NCBI RefSeq assembly: GCF_008040105.1 | Contig: NZ_VRMG01000012.1 | Location: 1 to 37,358 of the forward strand | Source: Lacisediminihabitans profunda | GTDB taxonomy: Bacteria; Actinomycetota; Actinomycetes; Actinomycetales; Microbacteriaceae | Direction: 5' to 3' | Length of the DNA stretch: 37,358 nucleotides | Shown: positions 1 through 10,251 of the stretch, one piece after another | How positions within the stretch are numbered: the first letter of the stretch is position 1 | How the letters are laid out: each line of letters opens with the position of its first letter | Translations under genes and position numbers: made by a program | Notes under the pieces: model-generated | What the model saw: the letters and a program-made list of their open reading frames with translations, nothing else | What the model was told of the DNA's origin: nothing | The model's database searches: none

Positions 1-27
1 CACAACGTCCCTGGGAACTACACCTAG
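1..27 (+). CDS. C-terminal end of an unidentified protein (partial)
   Basis: The first 24 bases read in frame as HNVPGNYT followed by a TAG stop at 25-27. The frame has no other support because the gene starts outside the window. The reason to take it seriously is that the opposite window edge, on the minus strand, ends in nearly the same peptide (PGNYN, stop), with 18 of 20 matching bases. The stop overlaps the stop codon of the convergent next gene by three bases. Family unknown; a paralogous gene or a multi-copy transposase tail are both possible. Confidence 0.35.
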   Translation, partial: HNVPGNYT

Positions 28-815
28 TACTTGAAGCCGAGTTCCTCGGGGTAGTCGCCGAGGGCCGTGAGGGTGGCCGCCGCGCGCTGCAGGTGGGCAA
101 GGGTGAGGCCGAGCGTGCCCGGGCCGAAGCTCACGCGCGCGATTCCGAGCTCCGCGAGCCGCCTGAGCGGCACGGAGTTGGGGTCGGCGATCACCGCGAC
201 GGGTCCGTTCACGTCGCGCACGGCGCGCTCGACCAGTCCCTCGGTGGGCAGGCGCAGCACGAAGACGCTCGTCGCCCCGGCGTCGAGGTAGCGGTTGGCG
301 CGGTCCATGGCCCCCGCCCAGTCGGCCGGCTTGCTCACGAGGGAGTCGACCCGCGCATTGATCGCGAGCGGCACGCCCGCGTCCTCCGCGGCGCGACGGG
401 CGGCGGCGACCCGGGAGGCGGCATCCGCCGGCTCGCGCAGCGGTCCGCTCGCCGACTCGAGCGAGTCCTCGATGTTGAGGCCGGCCGCGCCCGCCTCGAT
501 CAGGCGGGCCACGTTCGCCCGCACGCCCGCGGCATCCGGGGCGTAGCCCTTCTCGAAGTCGACGGACACCGGAATGTCCACGGCGCCGGCGATGAGGCGT
601 GCGGTCTCGAGGGCCTGCTGAACGGTGAGGCCCTCGTTGTCCGGAACCCCGTGCACGAAGCTCACGGCGTGGCTCGCGGTGGCGAGCGCCTTCACCCCGC
701 GGGCCTGGGCCACGACGCGTGCCGTGACCGCGTCCCACACGTTCGTGACGATGAGGGGGTCACCCGGGATGTGCAGCGAGGCGAGCAGGGCGGCCTTGTC
801 GGCGGTGGATGTCAT
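24..815 (-). CDS. Isocitrate lyase/PEP mutase family protein
   Basis: A 263-residue protein of the phosphoenolpyruvate mutase/isocitrate lyase superfamily, which are TIM-barrel enzymes that cleave or form C-C or P-C bonds next to a carboxylate. Visible family blocks are VDFEKGY (counterpart of the metal-binding D-x-E-x-G-Y loop), GAAGLNIEDS and INARVDS. The KKCGH/KRCGH catalytic loop of true isocitrate and methylisocitrate lyases is absent, so the protein belongs with the short, functionally undefined members and a lyase or decarboxylase role is only a guess. It starts with ATG at 815. It lies 45 bp downstream of the MFS gene on the same strand and may be cotranscribed with it. Its stop overlaps the stop of the truncated gene at the window edge. 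Confidence 0.85.
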   Translation of the reverse strand: MTSTADKAALLASLHIPGDPLIVTNVWDAVTARVVAQARGVKALATASHAVSFVHGVPDNEGLTVQQALETARLIAGAVDIPVSVDFEKGYAPDAAGVRANVARLIEAGAAGLNIEDSLESASGPLREPADAASRVAAARRAAEDAGVPLAINARVDSLVSKPADWAGAMDRANRYLDAGATSVFVLRLPTEGLVERAVRDVNGPVAVIADPNSVPLRRLAELGIARVSFGPGTLGLTLAHLQRAAATLTALGDYPEELGFKY

Positions 816-860
816 TGCCTCAGCCTCTCAACTGCACGCCGCGAGCGCCAGCCGGGCGGC

Positions 861-2300
861 CTACTTAACCGGGGTGAACTCCCGCCGCGACTTCACCGGG
901 ATGAGCAGCAGCAGGCCGAGGAGCAGCACGATCACGATGCCCAGGATGCCCCAGTACTGTGCGCCCGCGACCGCCACGAAGGTGGAGAACAGGAGGGGGG
1001 CGAGGAAGCTCACCGCCCTGCCGGTCGTCGCGTAGAGGCCGAAGACCTCGCCCTCGCGGCCCGCCGGGGTGATTCGGGCGAGGAAGGTGCGGCTGGCCGA
1101 CTGGGCCGGCCCCACGAAGAGGCAGAGGATGAGCCCGCCGATCCAGAACGCGCCGGCGCCCAGGTCGTGGGCGAGGAAGACGCCGACGCCGGCGAGGATC
1201 AGGCCGACCAGGGAGACGACGATCACCGGCTTCGCACCGAAACGGTCGTCGAACAGTCCGGAGACGAAGGTGCTCACGCCCGCGACGACGTTGGCGGCGA
1301 TCGCGAAGATGATCACCTGGCCGCTGGAGAACCCGAAGGTGCCCTGGGCGAGGATGCCGCCGAAGGTGAACACGCCGACCAGCCCGTCGCGGAACAGCGC
1401 GCTCGAGATGAGGAAGAGCACGGTGTTGCGGCTCTCCTTCCAGAGGGTGGCGACATCCCGCACCAGCACGACGTAGGACTGGAAGAAGCCCACCTTCACC
1501 CGGCGGCTTCCCGCCTCGATCTCGGGCACGGTGAACAGGATCGGCAGCGAGAACACGAGCGTCCAGGCCGCGGAGATGACCGCGATGATGCGGATGTTGA
1601 GGCCGTTGTCGTGGGAGACGCCGAGGAAGCCGCCCGAGCTCGCGGTCAGCCCCACCAGACCGAGCAGCACGAACAGCAGCAGCACGATCCCGCCGAGGTA
1701 GCCGGCGCCCCAGCCGAGCCCGCTCACCTTGCCAACGGTGCGCGGGGTCGAGACCTGGATGAGCATGGCGTTGTAGTTGACGGTGGCGATCTCGTAGAAC
1801 ACGGTGCCCACCGAGATGAGCACCACGCCGAGCACGAAGTAGGCGGGCTTGCCCTGCACGAAGAAGAGCAGGGCGGTCGCGATGACCACGACCCCCGTGT
1901 TGATCGCGAGCCAGAGCTTGCGGCGGCCGGAGGCGTCCGTGCGCTGACCGAGCACCGGCGCGATCAGGGCGACGATGACGCCCGCGGCCGCGAGTCCGAA
2001 GCCGAGCCCGGAGGTGAGGGAGGCCTGCGCGGCGGTGAAGGCGGCGTGCGCCGGTCCCTTCAGGTCGACCTCGGCATCCCGTGCCGCGCTGATGGCGGGG
2101 CTCACGAAGTAGCTGCTCGTGAGGTACACGGTGAAGACGAAGGTGGTGATGACGGCGTTGAAGGCGGCGCCGCCCCAGTCCCAGAACGCCCAGGCCACGA
2201 CCCAGCCGCGCGGGATCTTCTTTCCGGCCTGCAGGTCGAGGCCGGCGACCGTGGTCGTGGCGGTGTTGGCTGCTGGCGCGCCGGGTGTCGTGTCCGTCAT
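861..2300 (-). CDS. UMF1-family MFS transporter
   Basis: A 479-residue, very hydrophobic polytopic membrane protein with about 12 predicted helices. The opening block WAFWDWGGAAFNAV resembles the YDWANSAY-type start of the UMF1 branch of the major facilitator superfamily, the branch related to yeast Atg22. A D-x-SGRRK loop between early helices fits the MFS A-motif position. The substrate is unknown; Atg22 exports amino acids from vacuoles, but nothing here proves that for this protein. I chose the ATG at 2300 (MTDTTPG) over an in-frame TTG at 2330, which would add ten residues with no better ribosome site. It is divergent from dnaK, and the 297-bp gap holds an inverted repeat. Confidence 0.85.
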   Translation of the reverse strand: MTDTTPGAPAANTATTTVAGLDLQAGKKIPRGWVVAWAFWDWGGAAFNAVITTFVFTVYLTSSYFVSPAISAARDAEVDLKGPAHAAFTAAQASLTSGLGFGLAAAGVIVALIAPVLGQRTDASGRRKLWLAINTGVVVIATALLFFVQGKPAYFVLGVVLISVGTVFYEIATVNYNAMLIQVSTPRTVGKVSGLGWGAGYLGGIVLLLFVLLGLVGLTASSGGFLGVSHDNGLNIRIIAVISAAWTLVFSLPILFTVPEIEAGSRRVKVGFFQSYVVLVRDVATLWKESRNTVLFLISSALFRDGLVGVFTFGGILAQGTFGFSSGQVIIFAIAANVVAGVSTFVSGLFDDRFGAKPVIVVSLVGLILAGVGVFLAHDLGAGAFWIGGLILCLFVGPAQSASRTFLARITPAGREGEVFGLYATTGRAVSFLAPLLFSTFVAVAGAQYWGILGIVIVLLLGLLLLIPVKSRREFTPVK

Positions 2301-2356
2301 GGTCACAGGGTAGTGGCGGCGCGCAAACAACGCGGGAACTGGGCTGCTCCCCTTCT

Positions 2357-2435
2357 GAAAACGCAGGAGATTTACCGCCAGACGGGTGGATCTGCATCGG
2401 ATGCGGGGAGTCGGGGGCGGATCTCCTGCGTTTTC
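2357..2435. repeat. Intergenic inverted repeat, 15-bp perfect arms
   Basis: The arm GAAAACGCAGGAGAT at 2357-2371 is matched exactly by its reverse complement at 2421-2435, separated by 49 nt. It lies between divergent genes (MFS transporter and dnaK), upstream of both, so it is not a terminator for either. There is no U-tract. It is one of a set of similar long palindromes in the window. Confidence 0.8.
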
Positions 2436-2481
2436 GGCGTGAGCCGTGGTCGGGCGCGAAACTGAGAGTTGAGCGGGATTG

Positions 2482-2530
2482 ACTCAAGTTTTTGGTCCAG
2501 AACTTGACAATGAAATCCGCAGGTTCCAAA

Positions 2531-2532
<2 letters not shown>
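2482..2532 (+). promoter_or_regulatory. Putative dnaK promoter with HAIR-like half-sites
   Basis: TTGACA at 2504-2509 is a perfect -35 hexamer. Seventeen bases downstream, CAAACT at 2527-2532 could be a weak -10 (it keeps the A at position 2 and the T at position 6). ACTCAAG at 2482-2488 and CTTGA at 2503-2507 form a second pair of HAIR half-sites in everted order around the -35, separated by 14 nt. The perfect HAIR follows immediately at 2531. The transcript would have a leader of about 90 nt before the dnaK start. Confidence 0.6.
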
Positions 2533-4496
<1,964 letters not shown>

Positions 4497-4498
4497 CC

Positions 4499-5113
4499 AT
4501 GGCCAACAAAAAGAATCCGAATCCGCCGGAGGGCGAGGACGGCAAGAACGGCAAGGACGAGCCGACCACGCCCGAGACACCGGGCGAGGAACTCATCGAG
4601 GCCGAGGGGCCGGACATCGAGACGTCGTTCACCGACGAGGATCTCGCCTTCCTCACCGGGCAGACGGCCGAGGCGCCGGCGGCGAGCGAGAACGTGGACG
4701 TGGCGCTCGAGCACCTCGCCGACCTCAAGCGCGTGCAGGCCGAGTTTGCGAACTATCGCAAGCGCGTCGACCGCGAACGGGCGGCAAGCCGTGAAGTGGT
4801 GATCGCCGAGGTCGTGAAGAGCCTGCTCCCGGTGCTCGACGACCTCGCGCTCGCCGAGGCGCACGGCGACCTGGAGGATGGGCCGATGGCCGTCATCGCC
4901 CAGAAGCTGCGCGCCGGTCTCGACAAGTTCGGGCTCTCCCTGGTGGGGGCGAAGGGCGACGTCTTCGATCCGCACCTGCACGAGGCGCTTGTGCAACTCC
5001 CGACCCCCGACGTGACGGTCAATACCGTCGCCGACGTGATCGCCCCCGGCTACAAGCTCGGTGAGCGATTGCTGCGTCCGGCGAAGGTCGCCGTCTCCGT
5101 TCCGGCGGAATAG
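4499..5113 (+). CDS. grpE: Nucleotide exchange factor GrpE
   Basis: A 204-residue GrpE, the homodimeric factor that releases ADP from DnaK. The first 65 residues are acidic and poorly ordered. A coiled-coil segment follows (HLADLKRVQAEFANYRKRVD), then the C-terminal beta domain with FDPHLHEAL and the family ending VIAPGYKLGERLLRPAKV. The ATG is two bases after the dnaK stop, with a purine-rich GAGGAAGG site inside the dnaK end, so the two are surely cotranscribed and probably translationally coupled. A strong hairpin follows the stop. Confidence 0.97.
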   Translation: MANKKNPNPPEGEDGKNGKDEPTTPETPGEELIEAEGPDIETSFTDEDLAFLTGQTAEAPAASENVDVALEHLADLKRVQAEFANYRKRVDRERAASREVVIAEVVKSLLPVLDDLALAEAHGDLEDGPMAVIAQKLRAGLDKFGLSLVGAKGDVFDPHLHEALVQLPTPDVTVNTVADVIAPGYKLGERLLRPAKVAVSVPAE

Positions 5114-5120
5114 CGTGAAA

Positions 5121-5148
5121 CGGGGCGGCGGGCACACCCGCCGCCCCG
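5121..5148 (+). terminator. GC-rich hairpin between grpE and dnaJ
   Basis: A perfect 12-bp stem, CGGGGCGGCGGG paired with CCCGCCGCCCCG, with a four-base CACA loop, eight bases after the grpE stop. There is no T-run behind it, so it would be an actinobacterial-style hairpin, a partial terminator or an mRNA-processing/stability element. It could lower dnaJ-hspR expression relative to dnaK-grpE. Confidence 0.65.
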
Positions 5149-5213
5149 TGAGCGCCCGGGAAGGTCAGTCTCTGTGACAATCGATCACAGCAAGTTTCAG
5201 CAGGGAGGCGCCC

Positions 5214-6212
5214 ATGGCCAGCCAGGACTGGTTCGATAAGGACTTCTACGCCGTGCTCGGCGTGTCCAAGGACGTCTCGGCGGCCGATCTCAAGAAGACG
5301 TACCGCAAGCTCGCCCGCAAGTACCACCCCGACTCGAACCCGGGAGATGCGGCGGCCGAGGCGAAGTTCAAGGAGATCAGCGAGGCGCATTCCGTGCTCG
5401 GCGACCCCGAGCAACGCAAGGAGTACGACCAGATGCGCGCGATGGGCCCGGGCCGGCCGCGCTTCACGTCCGGCGGGTCCGGCCAGGCCGGCGGCTTCGA
5501 GGACGTGTTCGGCGGCATGTTCGGGCAGGGCGCTCAGCGAGGCGGATTCGCGCCGAGCGGTGCCGGAGCCGGCGGCTTCGACGACATCTTCGGCGGCCTC
5601 TTCGGCGGCGGGGCCTTCGGCCAGTCGAGCGGCGGCTTCCGCGGGGCGGCCGGCCCGACCAAGGGCCGCGACCTCGCCGCAAGCACCACCCTCGACTTCG
5701 TCACGGCCATCAACGGCGACACGGTGAAGCTGCAGCCGGCGGAGGGCAAGCCGATCAGCGTCAAGATTCCGGCCGGCGTGAGTGACGGCCAGAAGATCCG
5801 GCTCAAGGGCAAGGGAGAACCGAGCCACGACGGGGGCGCCCCGGGCGACCTCGTTCTCACGATCACCGTGCGGCGGCATCCGGTGTTCGAACGTGACGGA
5901 CTGAACCTGCGGGTGGATGTGCCGGTCACCTTCACCGAGGCGACGCTGGGGGCGACGATCGAGGTTCCCACTCTCGGCGCAGAACCCGTGAAACTGCGGG
6001 TCGCTCCCGGCACCCCGAGCGGACGGGTGCTGCGCGTGAAGGGCCGCGGAGTCACCTCGACGAAGGGCGTCGGCGACCTGCTCGCCACGGTGCAGGTGGC
6101 CGTTCCCGCCCATCTCACCGCCGAGGCGCGCGAGGCGCTCGAGAAGTTCGCCGCCCTGCAGCCGGCCGAGAACCCGCGCGCCGAGCTGATCGACAAGGCG
6201 AGGAGAGGCTGA
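5214..6212 (+). CDS. dnaJ: DnaJ-type co-chaperone, class B (no zinc finger)
   Basis: A 332-residue J-protein. The J domain occupies roughly residues 8-76, with the HPD triad at 38-40 that stimulates DnaK ATP hydrolysis. A Gly/Phe-rich stretch follows at about 80-145 (repeated FGGxFG motifs), then two beta-sandwich client-binding domains. The protein has no cysteine, so the four CxxCxGxG zinc motifs of classical DnaJ are absent. This is the class B (CbpA/DnaJ2-like) architecture, although the gene occupies the classical dnaJ place in the dnaK operon. The ATG at 5214 follows GGGAGG. It is 100 bp after grpE and two bases before hspR. Confidence 0.93.
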   Translation: MASQDWFDKDFYAVLGVSKDVSAADLKKTYRKLARKYHPDSNPGDAAAEAKFKEISEAHSVLGDPEQRKEYDQMRAMGPGRPRFTSGGSGQAGGFEDVFGGMFGQGAQRGGFAPSGAGAGGFDDIFGGLFGGGAFGQSSGGFRGAAGPTKGRDLAASTTLDFVTAINGDTVKLQPAEGKPISVKIPAGVSDGQKIRLKGKGEPSHDGGAPGDLVLTITVRRHPVFERDGLNLRVDVPVTFTEATLGATIEVPTLGAEPVKLRVAPGTPSGRVLRVKGRGVTSTKGVGDLLATVQVAVPAHLTAEAREALEKFAALQPAENPRAELIDKARRG

Positions 6213-6214
6213 CC

Positions 6215-6631
6215 GTGGAGTCGACGGACCCGGTGTTCGCGATAGCGATCGCCGCGGAGCTCGCGGGGATGCACCCGCAGACGCTGCGCCAGTACGATCG
6301 GCTCCAATTGGTGATCCCGCAGCGCACGTCAGGGCAGTCCCGGCGGTATTCTCTGCGCGACATCGACCAGCTGCGCGAGATCGCGAGACTCGGCGCCGAG
6401 GGAGTGAGCCTCGAGGGCATCCGGCGTGTGCTCCAACTCGAGAACCAGGTCGCCGCCCTCAGCCGTCGGGTTCGCGAACTCGAGCACGCCCTCGCGGACG
6501 AGATGATCGCCCGCCCGGGGCAGCGGGTGTTCGCCGCTGGGGAGTCGGGCGATGTCGTGTCGATCCGGGCGGGAACGCGCGCGCGCCGCAACACCCAGGT
6601 GGTGGTGTGGCGGCCGCTCGGCCATGACTGA
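6215..6631 (+). CDS. hspR: Heat-shock repressor HspR (MerR family)
   Basis: A 138-residue regulator with a MerR-type winged helix near the N-terminus: IAAELAGMHPQTLRQYDRL (helix-turn-helix) and RRYSLRDIDQLREI (wing), then a coiled-coil stretch (RVLQLENQVAALSRRVRELE). HspR represses dnaK and clpB by binding HAIR palindromes, with DnaK as co-repressor in known actinobacteria. Two perfect HAIR sites in this window (2531 and 7902) match. The GTG start at 6215 lies two bases after the dnaJ stop, and the dnaJ end holds an AGGAGAGG ribosome site. Its stop overlaps a possible downstream ATG (6624). Confidence 0.95.
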   Translation: MESTDPVFAIAIAAELAGMHPQTLRQYDRLQLVIPQRTSGQSRRYSLRDIDQLREIARLGAEGVSLEGIRRVLQLENQVAALSRRVRELEHALADEMIARPGQRVFAAGESGDVVSIRAGTRARRNTQVVVWRPLGHD

Positions 6632-6680
6632 TTCGCCCCCGTCCCGCTCGCACGACCTGCCGAACGAAGGAATCCGCACC

Positions 6681-6755
6681 ATGTCCGACTCGTCTCCGTA
6701 CCGGGCCGCCTACGCGCCGCGAGCCATCCGCCCCCCGATCGCGACCAATGCCTGA
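6681..6755 (+). CDS. Possible 24-residue small ORF between hspR and the methyltransferase gene
   Basis: ATG at 6681 follows a good ribosome site, GAAGGAA at 6666-6672, with nine bases between GGA and the ATG. The frame runs 24 codons and its TGA at 6753-6755 overlaps the start of the methyltransferase gene (ATG 6748), a typical coupling arrangement. The peptide is short and Ala/Pro/Arg-rich (starts MSDSSPYRAAYAP) and matches nothing I know. The same frame is open further upstream from an ATG at 6624 that overlaps the hspR stop, giving 43 codons. It could be a leader peptide that delivers ribosomes to the next gene. Confidence 0.35.
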   Translation: MSDSSPYRAAYAPRAIRPPIATNA

Positions 6756-7935
6756 CAACGACGCTCCCCAGTTCGATCTCGATCGGCTGCGCCGCTGGCC
6801 CGACGTTGAGGCGCCCAACCTGTTCGCGGTCGATGCGAGCGACCGGCTCATCCTCGACGAGGCGGCGGAGGCGGTCGCCGCCGCCCCACCCGGCACCGTC
6901 GTCGTGATCAACGACCATTACGGGGCCCTCGCGATCGGTGCCGCGGCGAACCTCGGTGCCACGGGCGTGCGCGTCTTCCAGGACGCCCTCGTGGGGGAGG
7001 CGGCGCTCGCCGCGAACGCGCGGGGCGTCACGACCGATCTGACGAGCCTGCCGCTCGGCGAGTCCCTGCTCTCCGGCGCGACCGTCGTGCTGCTGCAGGT
7101 GCCGCGCTCGCTCGCCGAGCTCGACGAGATCGCGGGCGAGATCGCTCGCTGGGCGGACCCGTCCGTCGTCGTCTACGCCGGGGGACGCATCAAGCACCTC
7201 TCGCTGACCATGAACTCCGTGCTCACGAAGCACTTCGGCCGGCTGGATGTCTCCCTCGCGCGCCAGAAGTCCCGGGTGCTGATCGCCCGCGAGCCTCGCG
7301 CCGCGGCGTCGGACTTCCCCGTGCGCGAGTACAACCAGGAGCTCGGGCTCTGGGTGTGCGCCCACGGCGCGGTGTTCGCCGGGGCGAAGCTCGACCTCGG
7401 CACCCGCCTGCTGCTCTCGGTTCTGGACGACGCGCTTCCCGCTGCCGCCACGGCCATCGATCTCGGCAGCGGCACCGGCATCCTCGCGGCCTCGCTCGCG
7501 CGATCGCGCCCGGGCATCTCGGTGATCGCCACCGACCAGTCCGCCGCTGCGGTGGCATCCTCCCTGGCCACTGTGGAGGCCAACGGTCTTGCCGACCGGG
7601 TCTCGGTGGTGCGCGACGACGGGCTGAAGTCCCAACCAGACTCGAGCGCCGACCTGATCGTGCTGAACCCCCCGTTCCACGTGGGGGCGACTGTGCACAC
7701 CGGTCTCGCCGACCGCCTGTTCCGGGATGCCGCCCGCGTGCTGCGGCCCGGCGGCGAGCTCTGGACCGTCTACAACTCGCATCTCGACTATCGGCCGACG
7801 CTGCAGTCGGTGATCGGCTCCACCCGCGAGGTGGTGCGCAACAACAAATTCACGGTCACGTCCTCGCGCAGGCGTGTCCTCCTGACCGCTGGTGAAGTTA
7901 ACTTGAGTCCGATAGACTCAAGTTTGGAAAGGTAG
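6748..7935 (+). CDS. RsmC/RlmG-like class I SAM methyltransferase
   Basis: A 395-residue protein with the two-domain build of the RsmC/RlmG family, which methylate the exocyclic N2 of guanines in 16S or 23S rRNA. The N-terminal half (about 1-200) is the degenerate, non-catalytic copy. The C-terminal half has the SAM-binding motif [16 protein letters not shown] and the catalytic NPPFHVG, the (N/D)PP(Y/F) signature of amino-methylating enzymes. Which guanine it modifies cannot be read from sequence. The start overlaps a putative small ORF. The last dozen codons coincide with the HAIR operator of clpB, so the C-terminal residues ([12 protein letters not shown]) are shaped by an operator sequence. 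Confidence 0.88.
   Translation: MPDNDAPQFDLDRLRRWPDVEAPNLFAVDASDRLILDEAAEAVAAAPPGTVVVINDHYGALAIGAAANLGATGVRVFQDALVGEAALAANARGVTTDLTSLPLGESLLSGATVVLLQVPRSLAELDEIAGEIARWADPSVVVYAGGRIKHLSLTMNSVLTKHFGRLDVSLARQKSRVLIAREPRAAASDFPVREYNQELGLWVCAHGAVFAGAKLDLGTRLLLSVLDDALPAAATAIDLGSGTGILAASLARSRPGISVIATDQSAAAVASSLATVEANGLADRVSVVRDDGLKSQPDSSADLIVLNPPFHVGATVHTGLADRLFRDAARVLRPGGELWTVYNSHLDYRPTLQSVIGSTREVVRNNKFTVTSSRRRVLLTAGEVNLSPIDSSLER
7902..7922. promoter_or_regulatory. HAIR operator (HspR box) of clpB
   Basis: A second perfect CTTGAGT-N7-ACTCAAG, with arms identical to the dnaK site and a different 7-bp spacer. It lies wholly within the last codons of the methyltransferase gene and ends 18 bp before the clpB ATG. 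The clpB promoter must therefore also lie within the methyltransferase coding region. A GGAAAGG ribosome site follows at 7926-7932. Confidence 0.92.
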
Positions 7936-7940
7936 AACTC

Positions 7941-10091
7941 ATGGCCAACATGCAGGGCGCCCCCGGCTCCGACGAGGAGCAGCAATCCGCGCTCGAGAAG
8001 TACGGTGTCGACCTCACGGCGATCGCCCGCACCGGCAAGCTCGACCCGGTGATCGGTCGCGACGCCGAGATCCGGCGCGTGAGCCAGGTGCTCACCCGTC
8101 GCACCAAGAACAACCCGGTACTCATCGGTGAGCCCGGCGTCGGCAAGACCGCCGTCGTCGAGGGCCTCGCCCAGCGCATCGTTGCGGGCGACGTCGCCGA
8201 CTCGCTCAAGGGCAAGCGTCTCGTCTCGCTGGACCTCGCCGCCCTCGTCGCCGGCGCCAAGTACCGCGGCGAGTTCGAGGAGCGCCTCAAGGCCGTGCTC
8301 AAGGAGATCAACGACGCCAACGGCGAGATCATCACCTTCGTCGACGAACTGCACACGCTCATGGGTGCGGGCGGCGGGGAGGGCTCGGTCGCGGCATCCA
8401 ACATGCTCAAGCCCATGCTCGCCCGCGGCGAACTGCGCCTGATCGGGGCGACCACACTCGACGAGTACCGCGAATACATCGAGAAGGATGCGGCGCTCGA
8501 GCGCCGCTTCCAGCAGGTGTTCGTGGGCGAACCGAGTGTCGAGGACACCATCGCGATCCTGCGCGGACTCAAGGAGCGCTACGAGGCGCACCACAAGGTG
8601 GCGATCGCGGACACCGCCCTCGTTGCCGCCGCCGCGCTCAGCAACCGCTACATCTCCGGCCGTCAACTGCCTGACAAGGCGATCGACCTCATCGACGAGG
8701 CGGCCTCCCGACTGCGCATGGAGATCGACTCGGCTCCGGTCGAGATCGACGAGCTGCGCCGGAGCGTCGACCGGCTGAAGCTCGAGGAGCTCGCGCTCAA
8801 GAAGGAGAAGGACGAGGCGAGCAAGCAGAGGCTCGAGAAGCTCCGCTCCGACCTGGTGGAGAAGGGGATGGCGCTCAAGGAACTGCAGGACCGCTGGGAG
8901 AAGGAGCGCGCAGTGCTCAACCGCATCGGCGAGCTCAAGGAGAAGCTCGATGCGGCCCGCATGCAGGCCGAGCGGGCCCAGCGCGAGGGCAACCTCGAGA
9001 AGGCCTCCCGGCTGCTCTACGGCGAGATCCCGGTGATCGAGCGGGAGCTCGCCGAGGCGGAGAAGTCCGAGGCCGGAACGCCGCTGATGGTCAACGACCA
9101 GGTGACGGCCGAGGACATCGCGGCCGTGATCGCCATGTGGACGGGCATCCCGGTCGGTCGGCTCATGCAGGGCGAGACCGAGAAGCTGCTGGGCCTGGAG
9201 GGCGAGCTCGGCAAAAGGCTCGTCGGCCAGAAGCGTGCGGTGCGTTCCGTCGCCGAGGCCGTGCGGCGTTCGCGTGCCGGCATCGCCGACGCCGACCGCC
9301 CCACCGGATCGTTCCTCTTCCTCGGCCCCACCGGCGTCGGCAAGACGGAGCTCGCCAAGGCGCTCGCCGAGTTCCTCTTCGACAACGAGAAGTCGATGAT
9401 CCGCATCGACATGAGCGAGTACGGCGAACGCCACTCGGTCGCGAGGCTGCTTGGTGCCCCTCCCGGCTACATCGGCTACGAGCAGGGCGGCCAGCTCACC
9501 GAGGCCGTGCGGCGACGCCCATACTCGGTCGTGCTGCTCGACGAGGTGGAGAAGGCCCACAGCGACGTCTTCGACGTGCTGCTGCAGGTGCTCGACGACG
9601 GCCGGCTCACCGATGGCCAGGGCCGCACGGTGGACTTCCGCAACGTGATCCTCATCCTCACCTCCAACCTCGGCAGCCAGTATCTGGTCGACCAGACGCT
9701 GACCCTCGAGGCCAAGGAGGACGCGGTCAACGCGATGGTGCGCCAGGCGTTCAAGCCGGAGTTCCTCAACCGGCTCGACGACATCGTGATCTTCTCGGCG
9801 CTCTCCATGGACGACCTCGCCCAGATCGTTGAGCTCTACATCGACCGCTTGTCGAGGAGACTGCAGGACCGCCGCCTCGAACTCGCGGTGACCCCGGATG
9901 CCCGGGCCTGGCTCGCCGAGCGCGGCTACGACCCGATCTACGGCGCCCGGCCGCTTCGTCGGCTGATGCAGCACGAGATCGACGACAAGCTCGCGACGGC
10001 GCTGCTCAGCGGGGAGATCCGCGACGGCAACACCGTGCTCGTCGACCTCGACTCCGATCACGACACCCTGACCATCCGCAAGGCCGAGTAG
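7941..10091 (+). CDS. clpB: ClpB disaggregase lacking the N-terminal domain
   Basis: A 716-residue Hsp104/ClpB, a hexameric AAA+ machine that pulls proteins out of aggregates together with DnaK. The first AAA+ domain has Walker A GEPGVGKT (residues 63-70). A long charged coiled coil (about 265-390) is the M domain that docks DnaK and separates ClpB from ClpA/ClpC. The second Walker A, GPTGVGKT, is at 462-469. Classical ClpB has about 860 residues with a Clp_N substrate domain of some 145 residues. Here the protein begins directly before AAA-1, like the internally initiated short form in E. coli, and no Clp_N coding sequence lies upstream because the methyltransferase gene ends six bases before. 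ATG at 7941, with GGAAAGG eight bases upstream. Confidence 0.96.
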   Translation: MANMQGAPGSDEEQQSALEKYGVDLTAIARTGKLDPVIGRDAEIRRVSQVLTRRTKNNPVLIGEPGVGKTAVVEGLAQRIVAGDVADSLKGKRLVSLDLAALVAGAKYRGEFEERLKAVLKEINDANGEIITFVDELHTLMGAGGGEGSVAASNMLKPMLARGELRLIGATTLDEYREYIEKDAALERRFQQVFVGEPSVEDTIAILRGLKERYEAHHKVAIADTALVAAAALSNRYISGRQLPDKAIDLIDEAASRLRMEIDSAPVEIDELRRSVDRLKLEELALKKEKDEASKQRLEKLRSDLVEKGMALKELQDRWEKERAVLNRIGELKEKLDAARMQAERAQREGNLEKASRLLYGEIPVIERELAEAEKSEAGTPLMVNDQVTAEDIAAVIAMWTGIPVGRLMQGETEKLLGLEGELGKRLVGQKRAVRSVAEAVRRSRAGIADADRPTGSFLFLGPTGVGKTELAKALAEFLFDNEKSMIRIDMSEYGERHSVARLLGAPPGYIGYEQGGQLTEAVRRRPYSVVLLDEVEKAHSDVFDVLLQVLDDGRLTDGQGRTVDFRNVILILTSNLGSQYLVDQTLTLEAKEDAVNAMVRQAFKPEFLNRLDDIVIFSALSMDDLAQIVELYIDRLSRRLQDRRLELAVTPDARAWLAERGYDPIYGARPLRRLMQHEIDDKLATALLSGEIRDGNTVLVDLDSDHDTLTIRKAE

Positions 10092-10135
10092 CGCCGCTGC
10101 CGCCTCCCCACCCTGTCCCGCCCCAGCCCCGCCTC

Positions 10136-10226
10136 CCCTTCCGAAATCCATGCATTCCTGACGACACGCCGGGTGGTTTACCCGCCACGCCGCAGGTCGC
10201 CGAGAATTGCATGGATTTCGGAAGGG
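10136..10226. repeat. Intergenic inverted repeat, 19-bp perfect arms
   Basis: CCCTTCCGAAATCCATGCA at 10136-10154 is matched exactly by its reverse complement at 10208-10226, with a 53-nt loop. It fills the gap between clpB and the alcohol dehydrogenase gene, both on the plus strand. No T-run follows. Sequence-unrelated to the other palindromes but of the same build. Confidence 0.85.
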
Positions 10227-10251
10227 CACGGGGCACGAATAAGCTCGAATC

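Noticed and set aside
861-2300. Heat-shock control of the MFS gene through the dnaK HAIR
   Set aside because: The HAIR lies about 230 bp upstream of the MFS start, beyond the inverted repeat, and overlaps the dnaK promoter; no HAIR is near the MFS start.
5172-5190. CRP/GlxR-like palindrome TGTGA-N7-TCACA upstream of dnaJ
   Set aside because: The spacer is seven bases instead of six, so it does not fit the CRP-family site, and no cAMP-type regulation of this operon is expected.
7700-7941. Missed Clp_N domain upstream of clpB
   Set aside because: The region encodes the end of the methyltransferase in another frame, and stops close the clpB frame upstream.
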